The position numbers were made by a program, and so were the translations under genes. This document shows positions 1 through 8,020 of a stretch of DNA of 59,118 bases, piece by piece; the stretch's first letter is position 1; each line of letters starts with the position of its first letter. The notes beneath the pieces were generated by a model, which was given only the letters and a program-made list of their open reading frames with translations, did not search any database and was not told the origin of the DNA. The DNA comes from Dokdonella fugitiva (GTDB taxonomy: Bacteria; Pseudomonadota; Gammaproteobacteria; Xanthomonadales; Rhodanobacteraceae): positions 1-59,118 of the forward strand of contig NZ_SLWQ01000015.1 of assembly GCF_004342425.1 (NCBI RefSeq), written 5' to 3'.

Positions 1-91
1 CGAGATTTTGGCAACTTTGCGCCAGGTTTCGATGCCGGTTCTGCAAATCGTGCTTCTGGCATGGGGCGGCGAGGGCTTATTCAGACCTTCC
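1..91. mobile_element. Terminal fragment of an IS5-type insertion sequence (left window edge)
   Basis: These 91 bases are the exact reverse complement of 59024-59114. Read inward from the unique DNA the terminus starts GGAAGGTCTGAATAAG, which resembles the ends of E. coli IS5 (GGAAGGTGCGAACAAG, from memory). The four bases just outside (92-95, TTAG) fit the YTAR target preference of IS5. Only the non-coding end is present; the transposase would lie beyond the window. The family assignment rests on terminal similarity alone. Confidence 0.7.
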
Positions 92-192
92 TTAGCTGGG
101 GCGAAATCGGGTAGATTCCGGCTGAGGCGCGCGCCCGACGCTCGTGACGACAAGCCGGTTTCGCATCGACGGAAAGGGACGGGGTGGATGTG

Positions 193-1116
193 ATGGATCA
201 CGGACGCATGCGATGGATCGTGCTGGCGCTGGCAGCGATCGCGGGTGTAGCGCTGCTGTATCGGCACATTGCCACGGCTCCCGGCGCCGCCGACGCACCG
301 ACGCGCGCAGGCACGGAGGGCGCGATGGCGCCCGCCGATTCGCCGCATTCCCCTCCCACGGCCCCGCCCTCGATGCAAGCCGCGAGCGACCTCGACGATC
401 GCCCTTTCGTCGAGGCGCGCGCGGAACTGGAACGCCGCGCCGAGCGCGGCGACGCACGTGCCGCCGCGCGGCTCGGTCGCGCATTCGCCCAATGCAACGG
501 CTACGTGCCGGTGGACGACGCGCAGCTCGAATCGTGGGTGGTCGAAGCGACCGCGCGAGGGGTCGTGTTCAACGAGGGTGACCATCCGCTCGGCCCGGAT
601 GCCCTGCTCGCGCGCCTGAAGGCGAACCAGGCGCAGAGGGCGCGCGATTGCGCCAACGCGGGCGGCATCGACGAAAAGGATCCGTGGCCGCTCGCGTTCC
701 GCTGGACCGAACGCGCCGCCGCGCTCGGTGACGCCGACGCGCAGGCGCTGTACGGCAGCCTTGCGTTCGCGACCTACAGCGCGCGCTCGGCGATCGTCGA
801 TGCGGAGGAACTGCGCGAGCGCAAGCGGATCGCACGCGACTATCTCGAACGCTCGCTCGCGCGCGGCGACGCGCTCGCGTTGCAGCAGATGTACTTGCAC
901 CATGCGCACGGCACGCTCTACCCCGAGGACGCGGAAGCCGCCTATCGTTATCTGTATGCGTACTCGCTGACGCCGCGTTCGGTCGAACTGGCGCCGGATG
1001 CCTTGGCACGCCTGCTCGACGAAGCGGCCGCCCCACTCGACGACGCTGCGCGCGAGCGTGCGCGCAGCGCGGCTCGTGCGCTTGCTGCCTGCTGCATGTC
1101 GCCGGGTGCGCCATGA
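193..1116 (+). CDS. Membrane-anchored Sel1/TPR-like protein of unknown function
   Basis: A predicted 307-residue protein. A short basic N-terminus is followed by one hydrophobic segment (about residues 5-25), so it is probably anchored in the inner membrane with the rest in the periplasm. After a Pro/Ala-rich linker the body is alpha-helical, with Sel1-like pieces such as LERRAERGDARAAARLG and LERSLARGDALALQQMY. It ends close to a Cys-Cys pair. The ATG at 193 was chosen because GGGACGGGG lies about 8 bases upstream; a GTG at 184 is in frame. It overlaps the next gene by 4 bp (ATGA) and resembles it in layout, so the two look like a tandem duplication. No function can be assigned. Confidence 0.75.
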   Translation: MDHGRMRWIVLALAAIAGVALLYRHIATAPGAADAPTRAGTEGAMAPADSPHSPPTAPPSMQAASDLDDRPFVEARAELERRAERGDARAAARLGRAFAQCNGYVPVDDAQLESWVVEATARGVVFNEGDHPLGPDALLARLKANQAQRARDCANAGGIDEKDPWPLAFRWTERAAALGDADAQALYGSLAFATYSARSAIVDAEELRERKRIARDYLERSLARGDALALQQMYLHHAHGTLYPEDAEAAYRYLYAYSLTPRSVELAPDALARLLDEAAAPLDDAARERARSAARALAACCMSPGAP

Positions 1117-2087
1117 AGCGGCTCCCGCGGTACGCGATCGCCACGGCCGGTATCGCCCTGGTCGCGGGCGCATGGCTCGCGCTGCGGCATGAGCGCACTG
1201 CGGACGTCGTCGCACCTGCGCCGCGTGTCGAGACGCCGGCCGCCGCTGCCCTTGCCCCAGCCCCTTCGCCCGCCGCGTCGCCCCCGGCGCGCCCGGCGGC
1301 GCCGCCGGCCGTAGCCGCGGCACGACCGTCGGCGCCCGGGGTCCCCGCGCACGAATGGCCCGACTACCGCACGCCGTTCGGCGAAGCAGTGCAGCAACTT
1401 CGCGGGTGGGCGGACGCCGGCGACATGAAGGCCGCGATCACGCTGTCCTCGCAACTGAGCTTGTGCACGCCCCATGGCCTGCGCGTAGCCGAGGCCTCCG
1501 ACGACGATGATCGCCGCTCGATCATGATGGACGCGACGGACGAGCATTGGACAGAAAGCCAGCGCGAGACACGCCGCGCCAACATGATGCAGCGGATCAA
1601 CGAGAATGCGGAACGACGTGCCGCCTGCGCAGCCCTGCCGCACGACATCCTCGCGCATTGGCTCGACCCGATCGATCGCGCCGCGCAGTCGGGTGACACC
1701 TATGCGATGCGTGAGTACGCGCGCCTCGCGATGGGCGAGTACGACGGCGTGGCGGCCGTCGTCGCCGACGTCGACGAAGCGATCGCGCGTCGCGACAAGG
1801 CACGCGCCTACCTCGACGAGGCAGTGCGTCGCGGCGACACCTCCGCGCTCGTCGACCTCGCCGGCGCCTACGGCGAGGCGCCGACGATCAACCTGTATGC
1901 CGCGGATGCGGCGCGCGCCCACGCCTACGCCTATGCCGCCTTGCAGGCCGCGGACCTGACCGGGATGGAGCGCGACCAGATGACCTGGTTGCTCGACCGC
2001 AGTGCGCGCCCGCTCGATGCATCCACGCTCGCGCAAGCCGAAGCCGAGGGACGCCGGCTGTACGCGGAGTGTTGTGCCGGGCATTGA
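1113..2087 (+). CDS. Membrane-anchored Sel1/TPR-like protein, paralogue of the upstream gene
   Basis: A predicted 324-residue protein with an N-terminal hydrophobic anchor (about residues 8-24), a long Ala/Pro linker (about 30-75) and a helical domain. Its C-terminal third (KARAYLDEAVRRGDTSALVD, then an Ala/Tyr-rich helix) follows the pattern of a Sel1 repeat and parallels the preceding gene. Both proteins have a Cys-Cys pair near the C-terminus. The start codon overlaps the previous stop (ATGA), so translation is probably coupled. Such linker-plus-Sel1 proteins are often envelope proteins of unknown role in this order; I cannot say more. Confidence 0.75.
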   Translation: MKRLPRYAIATAGIALVAGAWLALRHERTADVVAPAPRVETPAAAALAPAPSPAASPPARPAAPPAVAAARPSAPGVPAHEWPDYRTPFGEAVQQLRGWADAGDMKAAITLSSQLSLCTPHGLRVAEASDDDDRRSIMMDATDEHWTESQRETRRANMMQRINENAERRAACAALPHDILAHWLDPIDRAAQSGDTYAMREYARLAMGEYDGVAAVVADVDEAIARRDKARAYLDEAVRRGDTSALVDLAGAYGEAPTINLYAADAARAHAYAYAALQAADLTGMERDQMTWLLDRSARPLDASTLAQAEAEGRRLYAECCAGH

Positions 2088-2269
2088 ACGGCCGGAGCGC
2101 AGTCCCGGCGAGAACCCGGCCCCATCGTTCGAGGCATGCGCGTTGGCGCGTGCAAGAAGGGGCCGTCGGACGAGGTGCCGAGGGCCACGCTGCGGATCGG
2201 CCGTCGCGTGATACTGGCCGTTCAGGACCGGTCGTTCACGATGAAGTGAACCGCATAGGTGGAAGTGCC

Positions 2270-2590
2270 ATGTTCGACACTCTCAAGGCGCGCTGGCGCG
2301 CCTTCATCGCCGTACCGCGCGGGGAGCGGTTCCTGGCACATCATCGCCGCGCGCATCGCGACGGCGCGGCGGGATGGGTGCGCTATGCGGTCATGGCGGG
2401 CGCGTCGCTGATGATCGTGGTCGGCATCGCGATGCTCGTGCTGCCGGGGCCCGGGCTGCTCGTGATGCTCGCGGGCGCGGTGTTGCTCGCGGAGGAATCG
2501 GCATTCGTGGCGCGGGTGATGGACCGGATCGATCTTGCGGTCGCGCGTGCGGGGCGGAGGTGGCGGCGGGGGCTGCGGGCTGAGGGCTGA
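2270..2590 (+). CDS. Small PGPGW-type transmembrane protein
   Basis: A 106-residue protein. A basic amphipathic N-terminus (about 1-40) precedes two closely spaced hydrophobic stretches (about 43-75) joined by a Pro-Gly turn (LVLPGPGLLVMLAG), the hallmark of the PGPGW family of putative transmembrane proteins. The C-terminus is strongly basic. The ATG at 2270 is preceded by GGAAG and matches where family members begin; an in-frame start at 2069 would add about 67 low-complexity residues. The last codons (LRAEG) are written in GGGCTGA heptamers, so the 3' end has been shaped by a repeat. Function unknown. Confidence 0.8.
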   Translation: MFDTLKARWRAFIAVPRGERFLAHHRRAHRDGAAGWVRYAVMAGASLMIVVGIAMLVLPGPGLLVMLAGAVLLAEESAFVARVMDRIDLAVARAGRRWRRGLRAEG

Positions 2591-2595
2591 GTCGC

Positions 2596-2642
2596 GTAGG
2601 CTGGATCAAGCCGTGCAGCGGCGGATAGGGCGCTTGCGCGCC
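2596..2642. repeat. Dispersed palindromic repeat, GTAGG/GGATC family, partial copy
   Basis: Shares GTAGGCTGGATCAAGCCG and a following GCAGCGGCGGAT with copies at 5716-5780 and 42157-42219. This copy lacks the closing arm (CCTTGATCC..CCCTAC), so it is truncated on its right side, next to the integrase remnant. Confidence 0.7.
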
Positions 2643-2736
2643 TCAGCAGCCAACAATCGTTGGGGGAGCCGGCTTCATCTACTGCGGCGCTTGCGCCCGT
2701 CGCGAGTTCGGCCAGATCGTCCGGAATGTCCTTCGA

Positions 2737-2844
2737 GTACGCGCGTTTGCGGATCGCCCAAATGTCTCGGACCTTGCGTGGGGCTTTCTGGCCCACCGGC
2801 TTCCCTTTGTTCCACGGAGCCGACCGAATCTCGACAGAGGCGTA
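2737..2844 (-). pseudogene. Remnant of a tyrosine recombinase (integrase) gene
   Basis: Read on the minus strand, this stretch encodes WNKGKPVGQKAPRKVRDIWA followed by IRKR. It matches the N-terminal WNKGK.(L/V)GQK.P.K...IWAIR motif typical of a family of about 200-residue integrases in proteobacteria. The similarity stops right after IWAIRKR, where the family would continue into the catalytic domain; none of the R..HxxR..Y residues follow. It sits in a 480-bp gene-free stretch (2591-3073) next to a truncated dispersed repeat, so it looks like a decayed fragment of a mobile element. The rest of that stretch holds nothing I can identify. Confidence 0.6.
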
Positions 2845-3073
2845 GAGTTTCGCGGCGCACAACTCCATCCGTTCGCCCTGAGCGCAGGCCGCAGACCCAG
2901 TCGAAGGGCCATTGCCCTCGACGGCGGGCGCATCGACTCCGCCCGCTTCGCGGGCTGCGCCCAGCAATTTTCGAAGCGTCGACCCGGTGAAGACAGGTGC
3001 TCCCACGGATTCGACCGCCTCGGCGCAGGCCCGCGAGCGGCAGGGGTGATGTGCGTGGTTTCGTCGATTTCGA

Positions 3074-4780
3074 TCAGGGCCTTGCCGCGGGTGGCGCCGC
3101 GGGCGCGTCGGCGGCGTACACGCGCCGTCCGCTGACCCAGGTCTGCAGCACGCGCGTCTTCCAGATCTCCGATGGCGCGACCTTGAAGTAGTCGCGGTCG
3201 ACGAGGATGAAGTCGGCCCGCTTGCCGGGCTCGAGCGTGCCGACCGCGTCTTCCGCGTGGCCGGCCCAGGCCGCGTCGAGCGTGAACGCGCGCAGCGCCT
3301 CGATGCGCGTCATCGCCTGCTCCGCGTGCCAGCCGTGCGGCGGATGGCCGTCATGGTCCTGGCGCGTGATCGCCGAGTACAGGCCGAAGAACGGATTGGC
3401 CGACTCGACCGGGAAGTCCGAACCGCCGGCGATGCGCGTGCCTTGCTTGAGGAACGTGCGCCACGCGTACGCGCCGCGCAGGCGCTCGCGACCGACGCGG
3501 TCCTCGGCCATGTTCATGTCCGAGGTCGCGTGCGTCGGCTGCATCGAGGCGACCAGGTCGAGCGACTTGAAGCGCGGGATGTCCGCCGGCGCGACCACCT
3601 GCGCGTGCTCGATGCGGTTGCGCAGGCCGCGCGCATCGGGGTGCTTCGCGTAGACGCTCGCGAACGCGTCGAGTACTTCGCGGTTGGCGCGATCGCCGAT
3701 CGCGTGCACGCCGACCTGGTAGCCCCTGCCGACCGCCTTGTCGATCATCGCGGTGATGTCGGCGGGGGGATGGAACAGCAGGCCGCTGTTCGCACGGTCG
3801 TCGGAGTACGGCGCGAGCAGCGCCGCGCCACGGCTGCCGAGTGCACCGTCGGCGTAAAGCTTGACCGCGCGCACGTCGAGGAATCCGTCGCCGTAGCCGC
3901 TGAGCGGGCCGTCCTTGGCGATCGCATCGAAGTCGGCGCCGACGTCGCCGATCATCGCGTAGATGCGCGTGGTGAGCTTGTGCTCGTCCGCGTAACGGCG
4001 GTACAGCGCATAAGTGCCAGCGTCGATGCCCGGGTCGTGCACGCCGGTGAGGCCGACGCTGGCCATCTCGGCGAGCGCGGCATCGAGCATGCGCGCGGCC
4101 TCGGCCTCGGTCGGCGCCGGCACGTGGCGCTCCACCAGCGCCATCGCCGCGTCGACGAACACGCCATTCGGGTTGCCCTCCGCATCGCGTTCGATGCGAC
4201 CGCCCGGCGGATCGGGCGTGTCGCGCGTGATGCCGGCGATGCGCAGCGCCGCCGCGTTCGCCCAGGCGGCGTGGCCATCGACGCGATGCAGCCACGCAGG
4301 CCGATCGGCGACGGCGCGGTCGAGCTCGTGCGCGGTCGGGAAGCGGCCGAGCTTCCACACGACCTGGTTCCAGCCGCGGCCGATGACCCAGGCGTCGTCG
4401 GGATGCGCGGTCGCGAACGCGCGCACGCGCGCGAGTGCGTCGTCGAGCGAGGTCGAAGCGGTGAGGTCGGCGCGGATCTTCATTTCACCCAGGCCCATCA
4501 CGTGCCCGTGTGCATCGATGAGGCCCGGCAGCAGGACGTGGCCGCCGCCGTCGACGACGTCGGCCTTGCCGGCCCGGCGCGCGAGCCCGGCGTGCGAACC
4601 CGTCGCGACGACCTTGCCGTCGGCGACGAGCATGGCCTCGAAGCGTTGCAGCTTGCCGGCGCGGTCGAGCGTGTAGCCGTCGACGTGGTCGAGCAACAGC
4701 TCGCCCGCCCCGGCGGTCGCGGCGCCCAGGGCCGCGAAGAGCGCGATCGGCAACGAGTGGAACAGGTGGACAATGCGCAT
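3074..4780 (-). CDS. Exported amidohydrolase, YtcJ-like
   Basis: A predicted 568-residue metal-dependent hydrolase of the amidohydrolase 3 (YtcJ-like) family. An N-terminal signal peptide (about 1-25, ending near TAGAGE) points to export. The metal-site motifs come in order: DAHGH near residue 95, a lysine in VKLYADGALGSRG, HAIGD, IEHAQ and GGSDFPVE. A small beta domain closes both ends (final GTLEPGKRADFILVD). The substrate cannot be read from sequence; the family acts on amides, N-acyl or cyclic compounds. The ATG at 4780 has an upstream GGAGG and begins exactly at the signal peptide; extending further only reads antisense to the phosphatase gene. It is transcribed divergently from that gene. 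Confidence 0.88.
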   Translation of the reverse strand: MRIVHLFHSLPIALFAALGAATAGAGELLLDHVDGYTLDRAGKLQRFEAMLVADGKVVATGSHAGLARRAGKADVVDGGGHVLLPGLIDAHGHVMGLGEMKIRADLTASTSLDDALARVRAFATAHPDDAWVIGRGWNQVVWKLGRFPTAHELDRAVADRPAWLHRVDGHAAWANAAALRIAGITRDTPDPPGGRIERDAEGNPNGVFVDAAMALVERHVPAPTEAEAARMLDAALAEMASVGLTGVHDPGIDAGTYALYRRYADEHKLTTRIYAMIGDVGADFDAIAKDGPLSGYGDGFLDVRAVKLYADGALGSRGAALLAPYSDDRANSGLLFHPPADITAMIDKAVGRGYQVGVHAIGDRANREVLDAFASVYAKHPDARGLRNRIEHAQVVAPADIPRFKSLDLVASMQPTHATSDMNMAEDRVGRERLRGAYAWRTFLKQGTRIAGGSDFPVESANPFFGLYSAITRQDHDGHPPHGWHAEQAMTRIEALRAFTLDAAWAGHAEDAVGTLEPGKRADFILVDRDYFKVAPSEIWKTRVLQTWVSGRRVYAADAPAAPPAARP

Positions 4781-4963
4781 CGAAGTCCCCGCCTCCGCTG
4801 GAATTCCGCAACGATAGCGGTTCCGGCGCCGGCCCGGTACCGCTCCCCGGCGCGCGCATTGCTTGCGCCCGGCGCGAACTCGGCGGCATCCTATGCCCGG
4901 ACGGCGCCGGGAAGGGCCGCTGCCGCCCGCTGCGCGGGTCCAACAGGAGTGACTTCGCCGCGC

Positions 4964-5668
4964 ATGATCGAATTCGGACACAGCACACACGTCGGCCTGC
5001 GCCGCGAGCACAACGAGGACACCTACTACGCCGACGCCGAGCTCGGCCTGTGGCTCGTCGCCGACGGCATGGGCGGCCACGAGCACGGCGAAGTCGCGAG
5101 CGCGCTCGCGCGCGACACGCTCGTGCGCGAGGTGAGCCGCGGCACCGAGCTCGTGCGGGCGATCCAGATCGCCGACGAAGAAATCATCCGCCATTCGACG
5201 CGTCGCTCCGAAGCCCTGCCGATGGGCACGACGATCGCCGCCCTGCGCCTTTCCGGCGAAAGCGCGTTCGAAGTCGCCTGGGTCGGCGACAGCCGCATCT
5301 ACGTGTGGAACGACGGCCTCAGGCAGCTGTCGCAGGACCACTCCTACGTGCAGGAGCTGATCGACCAGGGCGCGATCACCAGCGAACAGGCGCGCAGCCA
5401 TCCGCACCGCAACGTCGTCACGCAGGCGCTCGGCGTCACCGACCCGCAGTCGCTGCGCGTGGCGAGCATGCGCGGCGAACTCACGCCGGGCATGCAGCTG
5501 CTCATCTGCAGCGACGGCCTCACCGAAGAAGTGAAGGACAGCGCGATTGCCGCGATCGTCGGCCGCACCGACCTGTCGGCGCAGGAATGCGTCGACCACC
5601 TCGTGCTCGCCGCGCTCGACGGCGGCGGCTCCGACAACGTGACGGTGATCCTCGTCCGCGCGCGTTGA
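4964..5668 (+). CDS. PPM-family serine/threonine protein phosphatase
   Basis: A 234-residue PP2C-like (PPM) phosphatase of the bacterial Stp/PrpC type, which removes phosphate from Ser/Thr in a manganese-dependent reaction. The metal-binding aspartates are all visible: RREHNEDTY (about residue 18), ADGMGGHEHGE (about 36), GDSRIY, CSDGLTEE and GGGSDNVTVIL near the end. It is essentially just the catalytic domain, soluble and cytosolic. A partner Hanks-type kinase is often encoded nearby but none is in this window. The ATG at 4964 is preceded by AGGAG at a somewhat long spacing. The gene stands alone, divergent from the amidohydrolase. Confidence 0.93.
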   Translation: MIEFGHSTHVGLRREHNEDTYYADAELGLWLVADGMGGHEHGEVASALARDTLVREVSRGTELVRAIQIADEEIIRHSTRRSEALPMGTTIAALRLSGESAFEVAWVGDSRIYVWNDGLRQLSQDHSYVQELIDQGAITSEQARSHPHRNVVTQALGVTDPQSLRVASMRGELTPGMQLLICSDGLTEEVKDSAIAAIVGRTDLSAQECVDHLVLAALDGGGSDNVTVILVRAR

Positions 5669-5715
5669 ATCCCTGCCGGCCGGCTTGCTGCGCGAGGCCG
5701 TGATGCTCCCCGACG

Positions 5716-5780
5716 CATAGGCTGGATCGAGCCGCGCAGCGGCGGATCCCGCGCTCGCGCGCCTTGATCCACCCTACGTT
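5716..5780. repeat. Dispersed palindromic repeat, GTAGG/GGATC family, full copy
   Basis: An imperfect palindrome with outer arms TAGGCTGGATC and GATCCACCCTA around a GC-rich core with smaller hairpins (GCCGCGCAGCGGC). It fills most of the 148-bp space between the convergent phosphatase and dnaQ genes, so a role as a transcript 3' structure is possible. Other copies: 2596-2642 (partial) and 42157-42219. Confidence 0.8.
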
Positions 5781-5816
5781 GCTCTTCGCCGTCGTGGCAT
5801 CGGCGCAAGGCCCGCC

Positions 5817-6548
5817 CTACGCGGTGGCGGCGATCGGCGCGGCTTCCGTTTCGAGACGGCGCCACACGCACGCGCCGCGGCTCGCCTTGTCGATCGCGGC
5901 GATGCGTGCCTCGTGCAGGACGATCTCCGCGTCGAGCGCGCGCAGCACGCGCGGTCGGGTGACGATGCGCAGCTCGGCGGCGACGCGCACTTCGCCGGCG
6001 ACCGCTTCGTCGCCGAAGCCGAGTGCGCCCTGGCCCGAGGTGAGGGCGAGGTAGACGTCGGCGAGCAGGTTCGCGTCGAGCAGCGCGCCGTGCAGGCCAC
6101 GGTGGCTGTTGTCGATGTCGAGGCGCTTGCACAGCGCGTCGAGGCTGTTGCGCTGGCCGGGGTACTTCTCGCGCGCGAGCACGAGCGTGTCGAGCACCTG
6201 CGCGCGCGCGCCGATGCGCGGCTCGGGGATGCCGGCGCGGGCGAGCTCGGCGTCGAGGAAGCCGATGTCGAAGCTCGCGTTGTGCGCGATGATCTCGGCG
6301 CCGTCGATGAAGTCGAGGAATTCCTGCGCGATCTCGGCGAAGCGCGGCTTGTCGAGCAGGAACTCGTCGGCGATGCCGGTGACCGCACGCGCACCCTCGT
6401 CGATCTCGCGATCGGGATTGAGATAGGTGTGGAACTCGCGCCCGGTGCGGCGGCGCTGCACGAGCTCGACGCAGCCGATTTCGATCACCCGGTGGCCGCG
6501 CTGGACTTCGAGGCCGGTGGTTTCGGTGTCGAGGATGATCTGGCGCAT
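5817..6548 (-). CDS. dnaQ: DNA polymerase III epsilon subunit (proofreading exonuclease)
   Basis: A 243-residue 3'-5' exonuclease that corrects errors made by the DNA polymerase III alpha subunit. ExoI is ILDTETTGL (residues 5-13, catalytic Asp and Glu), ExoII is the EIIAHNASFDIGFLD segment, and ExoIII is the HGALLDANLLADVY segment with His and Asp, which places it in the DEDDh group. Length matches the family. The C-terminal tail after residue 190, which in E. coli binds the alpha subunit, is diverged. It shares its minus strand and neighbourhood with rnhA, as in E. coli, but 135 bp of heptamer repeats separate the two here. Confidence 0.95.
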   Translation of the reverse strand: MRQIILDTETTGLEVQRGHRVIEIGCVELVQRRRTGREFHTYLNPDREIDEGARAVTGIADEFLLDKPRFAEIAQEFLDFIDGAEIIAHNASFDIGFLDAELARAGIPEPRIGARAQVLDTLVLAREKYPGQRNSLDALCKRLDIDNSHRGLHGALLDANLLADVYLALTSGQGALGFGDEAVAGEVRVAAELRIVTRPRVLRALDAEIVLHEARIAAIDKASRGACVWRRLETEAAPIAATA

Positions 6549-6561
6549 TGCGGCCTGGTAC

Positions 6562-6698
6562 GAGGGCTGAGGACTGAGGGCTGGAGCGTGGAGGACGGCG
6601 GCTCTTCTGGCAAGGCTTTGGTGGATCAAGACAACGGCGTGCACTGCAAGCCGCGCGCGGCGACGCTTGCAACCCTCGGCCCCTCAGCCCAGCCCTCG
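6562..6698. repeat. Inverted pair of GAGGGCTGA heptamer-like repeats between dnaQ and rnhA
   Basis: The left arm at 6562-6584 reads as spaced GAGGGCTGAGGACTGAGGGCT. The right arm at 6673-6698 is the reverse-strand version (CCCTCGGCCCCTCAGCCC followed by AGCCCTCG). The right arm supplies the last codons and stop of rnhA (LVRGLG). Similar heptamers occur at 2573-2590 and around 42085-42110 and 42255-42275, again at gene edges. Confidence 0.65.
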
Positions 6699-7139
6699 AA
6701 CCAGCATCGCCGCCTGCCGCGCGAGTTCATCCACCCGCTCGTTCTCGTCATGGCCGTTGTGCCCCTTGACCCAATGCCAGCGTACCTCGTGCGCGGCGAG
6801 TGCGGCGGAGAGGCGCTCCCACAGGTCACGGTTCTTCACCGGTTGCCTGTCGCTCGTGCGCCAGCCGTTCGCGCGCCAGCGCGCCATCCATTCCTCGACG
6901 CCGCGCTTGACGTACTGCGAATCGGTCGTGAGTTCGACCTTGCATGGGCGCGTGAGCGCCTCGAGGCCGGCGATCGCGGCCATGAGTTCCATGCGGTTGT
7001 TGGTCGTCTGCGCCTCGCCACCGCTGAGTTCCTTCTCGCGATCACCGAAGCGGAGCAGCGCGCCCCAGCCGCCCGGCCCCGGATTGCCGAGGCAGGCGCC
7101 ATCGGTGAAAAGTTCCACCACCGGCTTCGCGCCGCTCAT
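6684..7139 (-). CDS. rnhA: Ribonuclease HI
   Basis: A 151-residue endonuclease that cuts the RNA strand of RNA-DNA hybrids, removing R-loops and lagging-strand primers. The DEDD site is complete: LFTDGACLGNPGPGGWG (Asp about residue 13), NNRMELMAA (Glu), TTDSQYV (Asp), with the flexible-loop His in KGHNGHDENERVDELA and the final Asp there. Length is standard (E. coli 155). Its ATG overlaps the stop of the upstream methyltransferase gene by 4 bp (ATGA), so the two are translationally coupled. The C-terminal GLG codons are drawn from the intergenic heptamer repeat. Confidence 0.97.
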   Translation of the reverse strand: MSGAKPVVELFTDGACLGNPGPGGWGALLRFGDREKELSGGEAQTTNNRMELMAAIAGLEALTRPCKVELTTDSQYVKRGVEEWMARWRANGWRTSDRQPVKNRDLWERLSAALAAHEVRWHWVKGHNGHDENERVDELARQAAMLVRGLG

Positions 7140-7852
7140 GCACGCACGCGCCGGCTCGGCACCGCGAGGGAAGGACGCGGCGTGACCGCGCGCAGCGGTC
7201 GCTGGCGCAGGGGCGTCAGCACCGAGCGCTGCTTCGACGCCGACACCATCCACGCGCCGCGCAGCGGCGCCAGCACGCGCGCGCCGTCGGCGCGCCCCAC
7301 GGGCGTCGGCCAGCACGTGCCGAGGGTCGAACTCGTGCCCGGCGTGAGCTGGGCGTGCAGCAGGCGACGACGCAGCGCGTCGGGATGGCGTGCGTGCGGC
7401 AGCGCGACGCCACGGCGCGCCTGCCAGTGCAACCAGAGCATCCAGGGACTCCAGGGATTGAGGCCGAACCACAACAAGGTGCCGCCCGGCGCGAGCACGC
7501 GCGCGAGTTCGTCGACGAGCGCTTCCGGCGCGGCGAGCGCGTCGGCGGCGTGCTGCACGACGATGAACTGGAACGCATCGCTTTCGTACGGCAGCGCATC
7601 GACCGCGCAACGCACGTCGCCGGCGAAGCCGCTACCCTCGACGTGCAGGCGCGTCGCGCTCAGGTGGCGCAGGTCCGCCGCCAGCGCGCGATTCGCCGCG
7701 CACGCCTGCAGCAGCAGGGCCGCACCCGCGGGTTGGCGCAGCACCAGCGGCGGCAGGCGTGCGAGTTCGTCGCGCAACAGCGTCTCGAACTCGGGCAGCA
7801 CGAACAGGTTGTCGGGACCGGTGATCACGCGGCAGCGGATTCCAGGTGGCAT
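7136..7852 (-). CDS. SAM-dependent methyltransferase, YafS-like
   Basis: A 238-residue protein with a class I methyltransferase fold in the Methyltransf_11 style. Post-motif strands are visible as LPYESDAFQFIVVQHAADAL and LARVLAPGGTLLWFGLNPWS, the usual strand 4-5 signature. The N-terminal glycine loop is poorly conserved. Its position between rnhA/dnaQ and gloB/mltD is the same as that of yafS in E. coli, which is the main reason for the name. The substrate is unknown. The ATG at 7852 was chosen because GAAGG lies 6-7 bases upstream; a start at 7927 would add a 25-residue Arg-rich tail. It is divergent from gloB. Confidence 0.8.
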   Translation of the reverse strand: MPPGIRCRVITGPDNLFVLPEFETLLRDELARLPPLVLRQPAGAALLLQACAANRALAADLRHLSATRLHVEGSGFAGDVRCAVDALPYESDAFQFIVVQHAADALAAPEALVDELARVLAPGGTLLWFGLNPWSPWMLWLHWQARRGVALPHARHPDALRRRLLHAQLTPGTSSTLGTCWPTPVGRADGARVLAPLRGAWMVSASKQRSVLTPLRQRPLRAVTPRPSLAVPSRRVRA

Positions 7853-8005
7853 TCGTCGCCTTCGGCGACACTCTTCGCGGATCAACGACTTGGCATCGAT
7901 CCTTCGCGACCGGTGCGCGTCGCACACCGCATCGCGGCGGGCGCAGTGTAACGCGAGCGGCGCCGGCCTAATGTTCGTTTAACGTCAGCGGCGGCGACGC
8001 TGGCC

Positions 8006-8011
8006 TATAGT
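8006..8011 (+). promoter_or_regulatory. Candidate -10 element (TATAGT) of gloB
   Basis: TATAGT ends only 9 bases before the gloB ATG at 8021. A transcript starting 6-8 bases downstream would have almost no 5' leader. No clear Shine-Dalgarno sequence precedes the ATG. No convincing -35 at 16-18 bp was found. Confidence 0.4.
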
Positions 8012-8020
8012 CCGGCGCCG

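Noticed and set aside
4781..5599. Long upstream extension of the amidohydrolase frame
   Set aside because: The extension is antisense to the clear PPM phosphatase gene, is Arg/Val-rich, and precedes a perfect signal peptide with its own ribosome-binding site at 4780.
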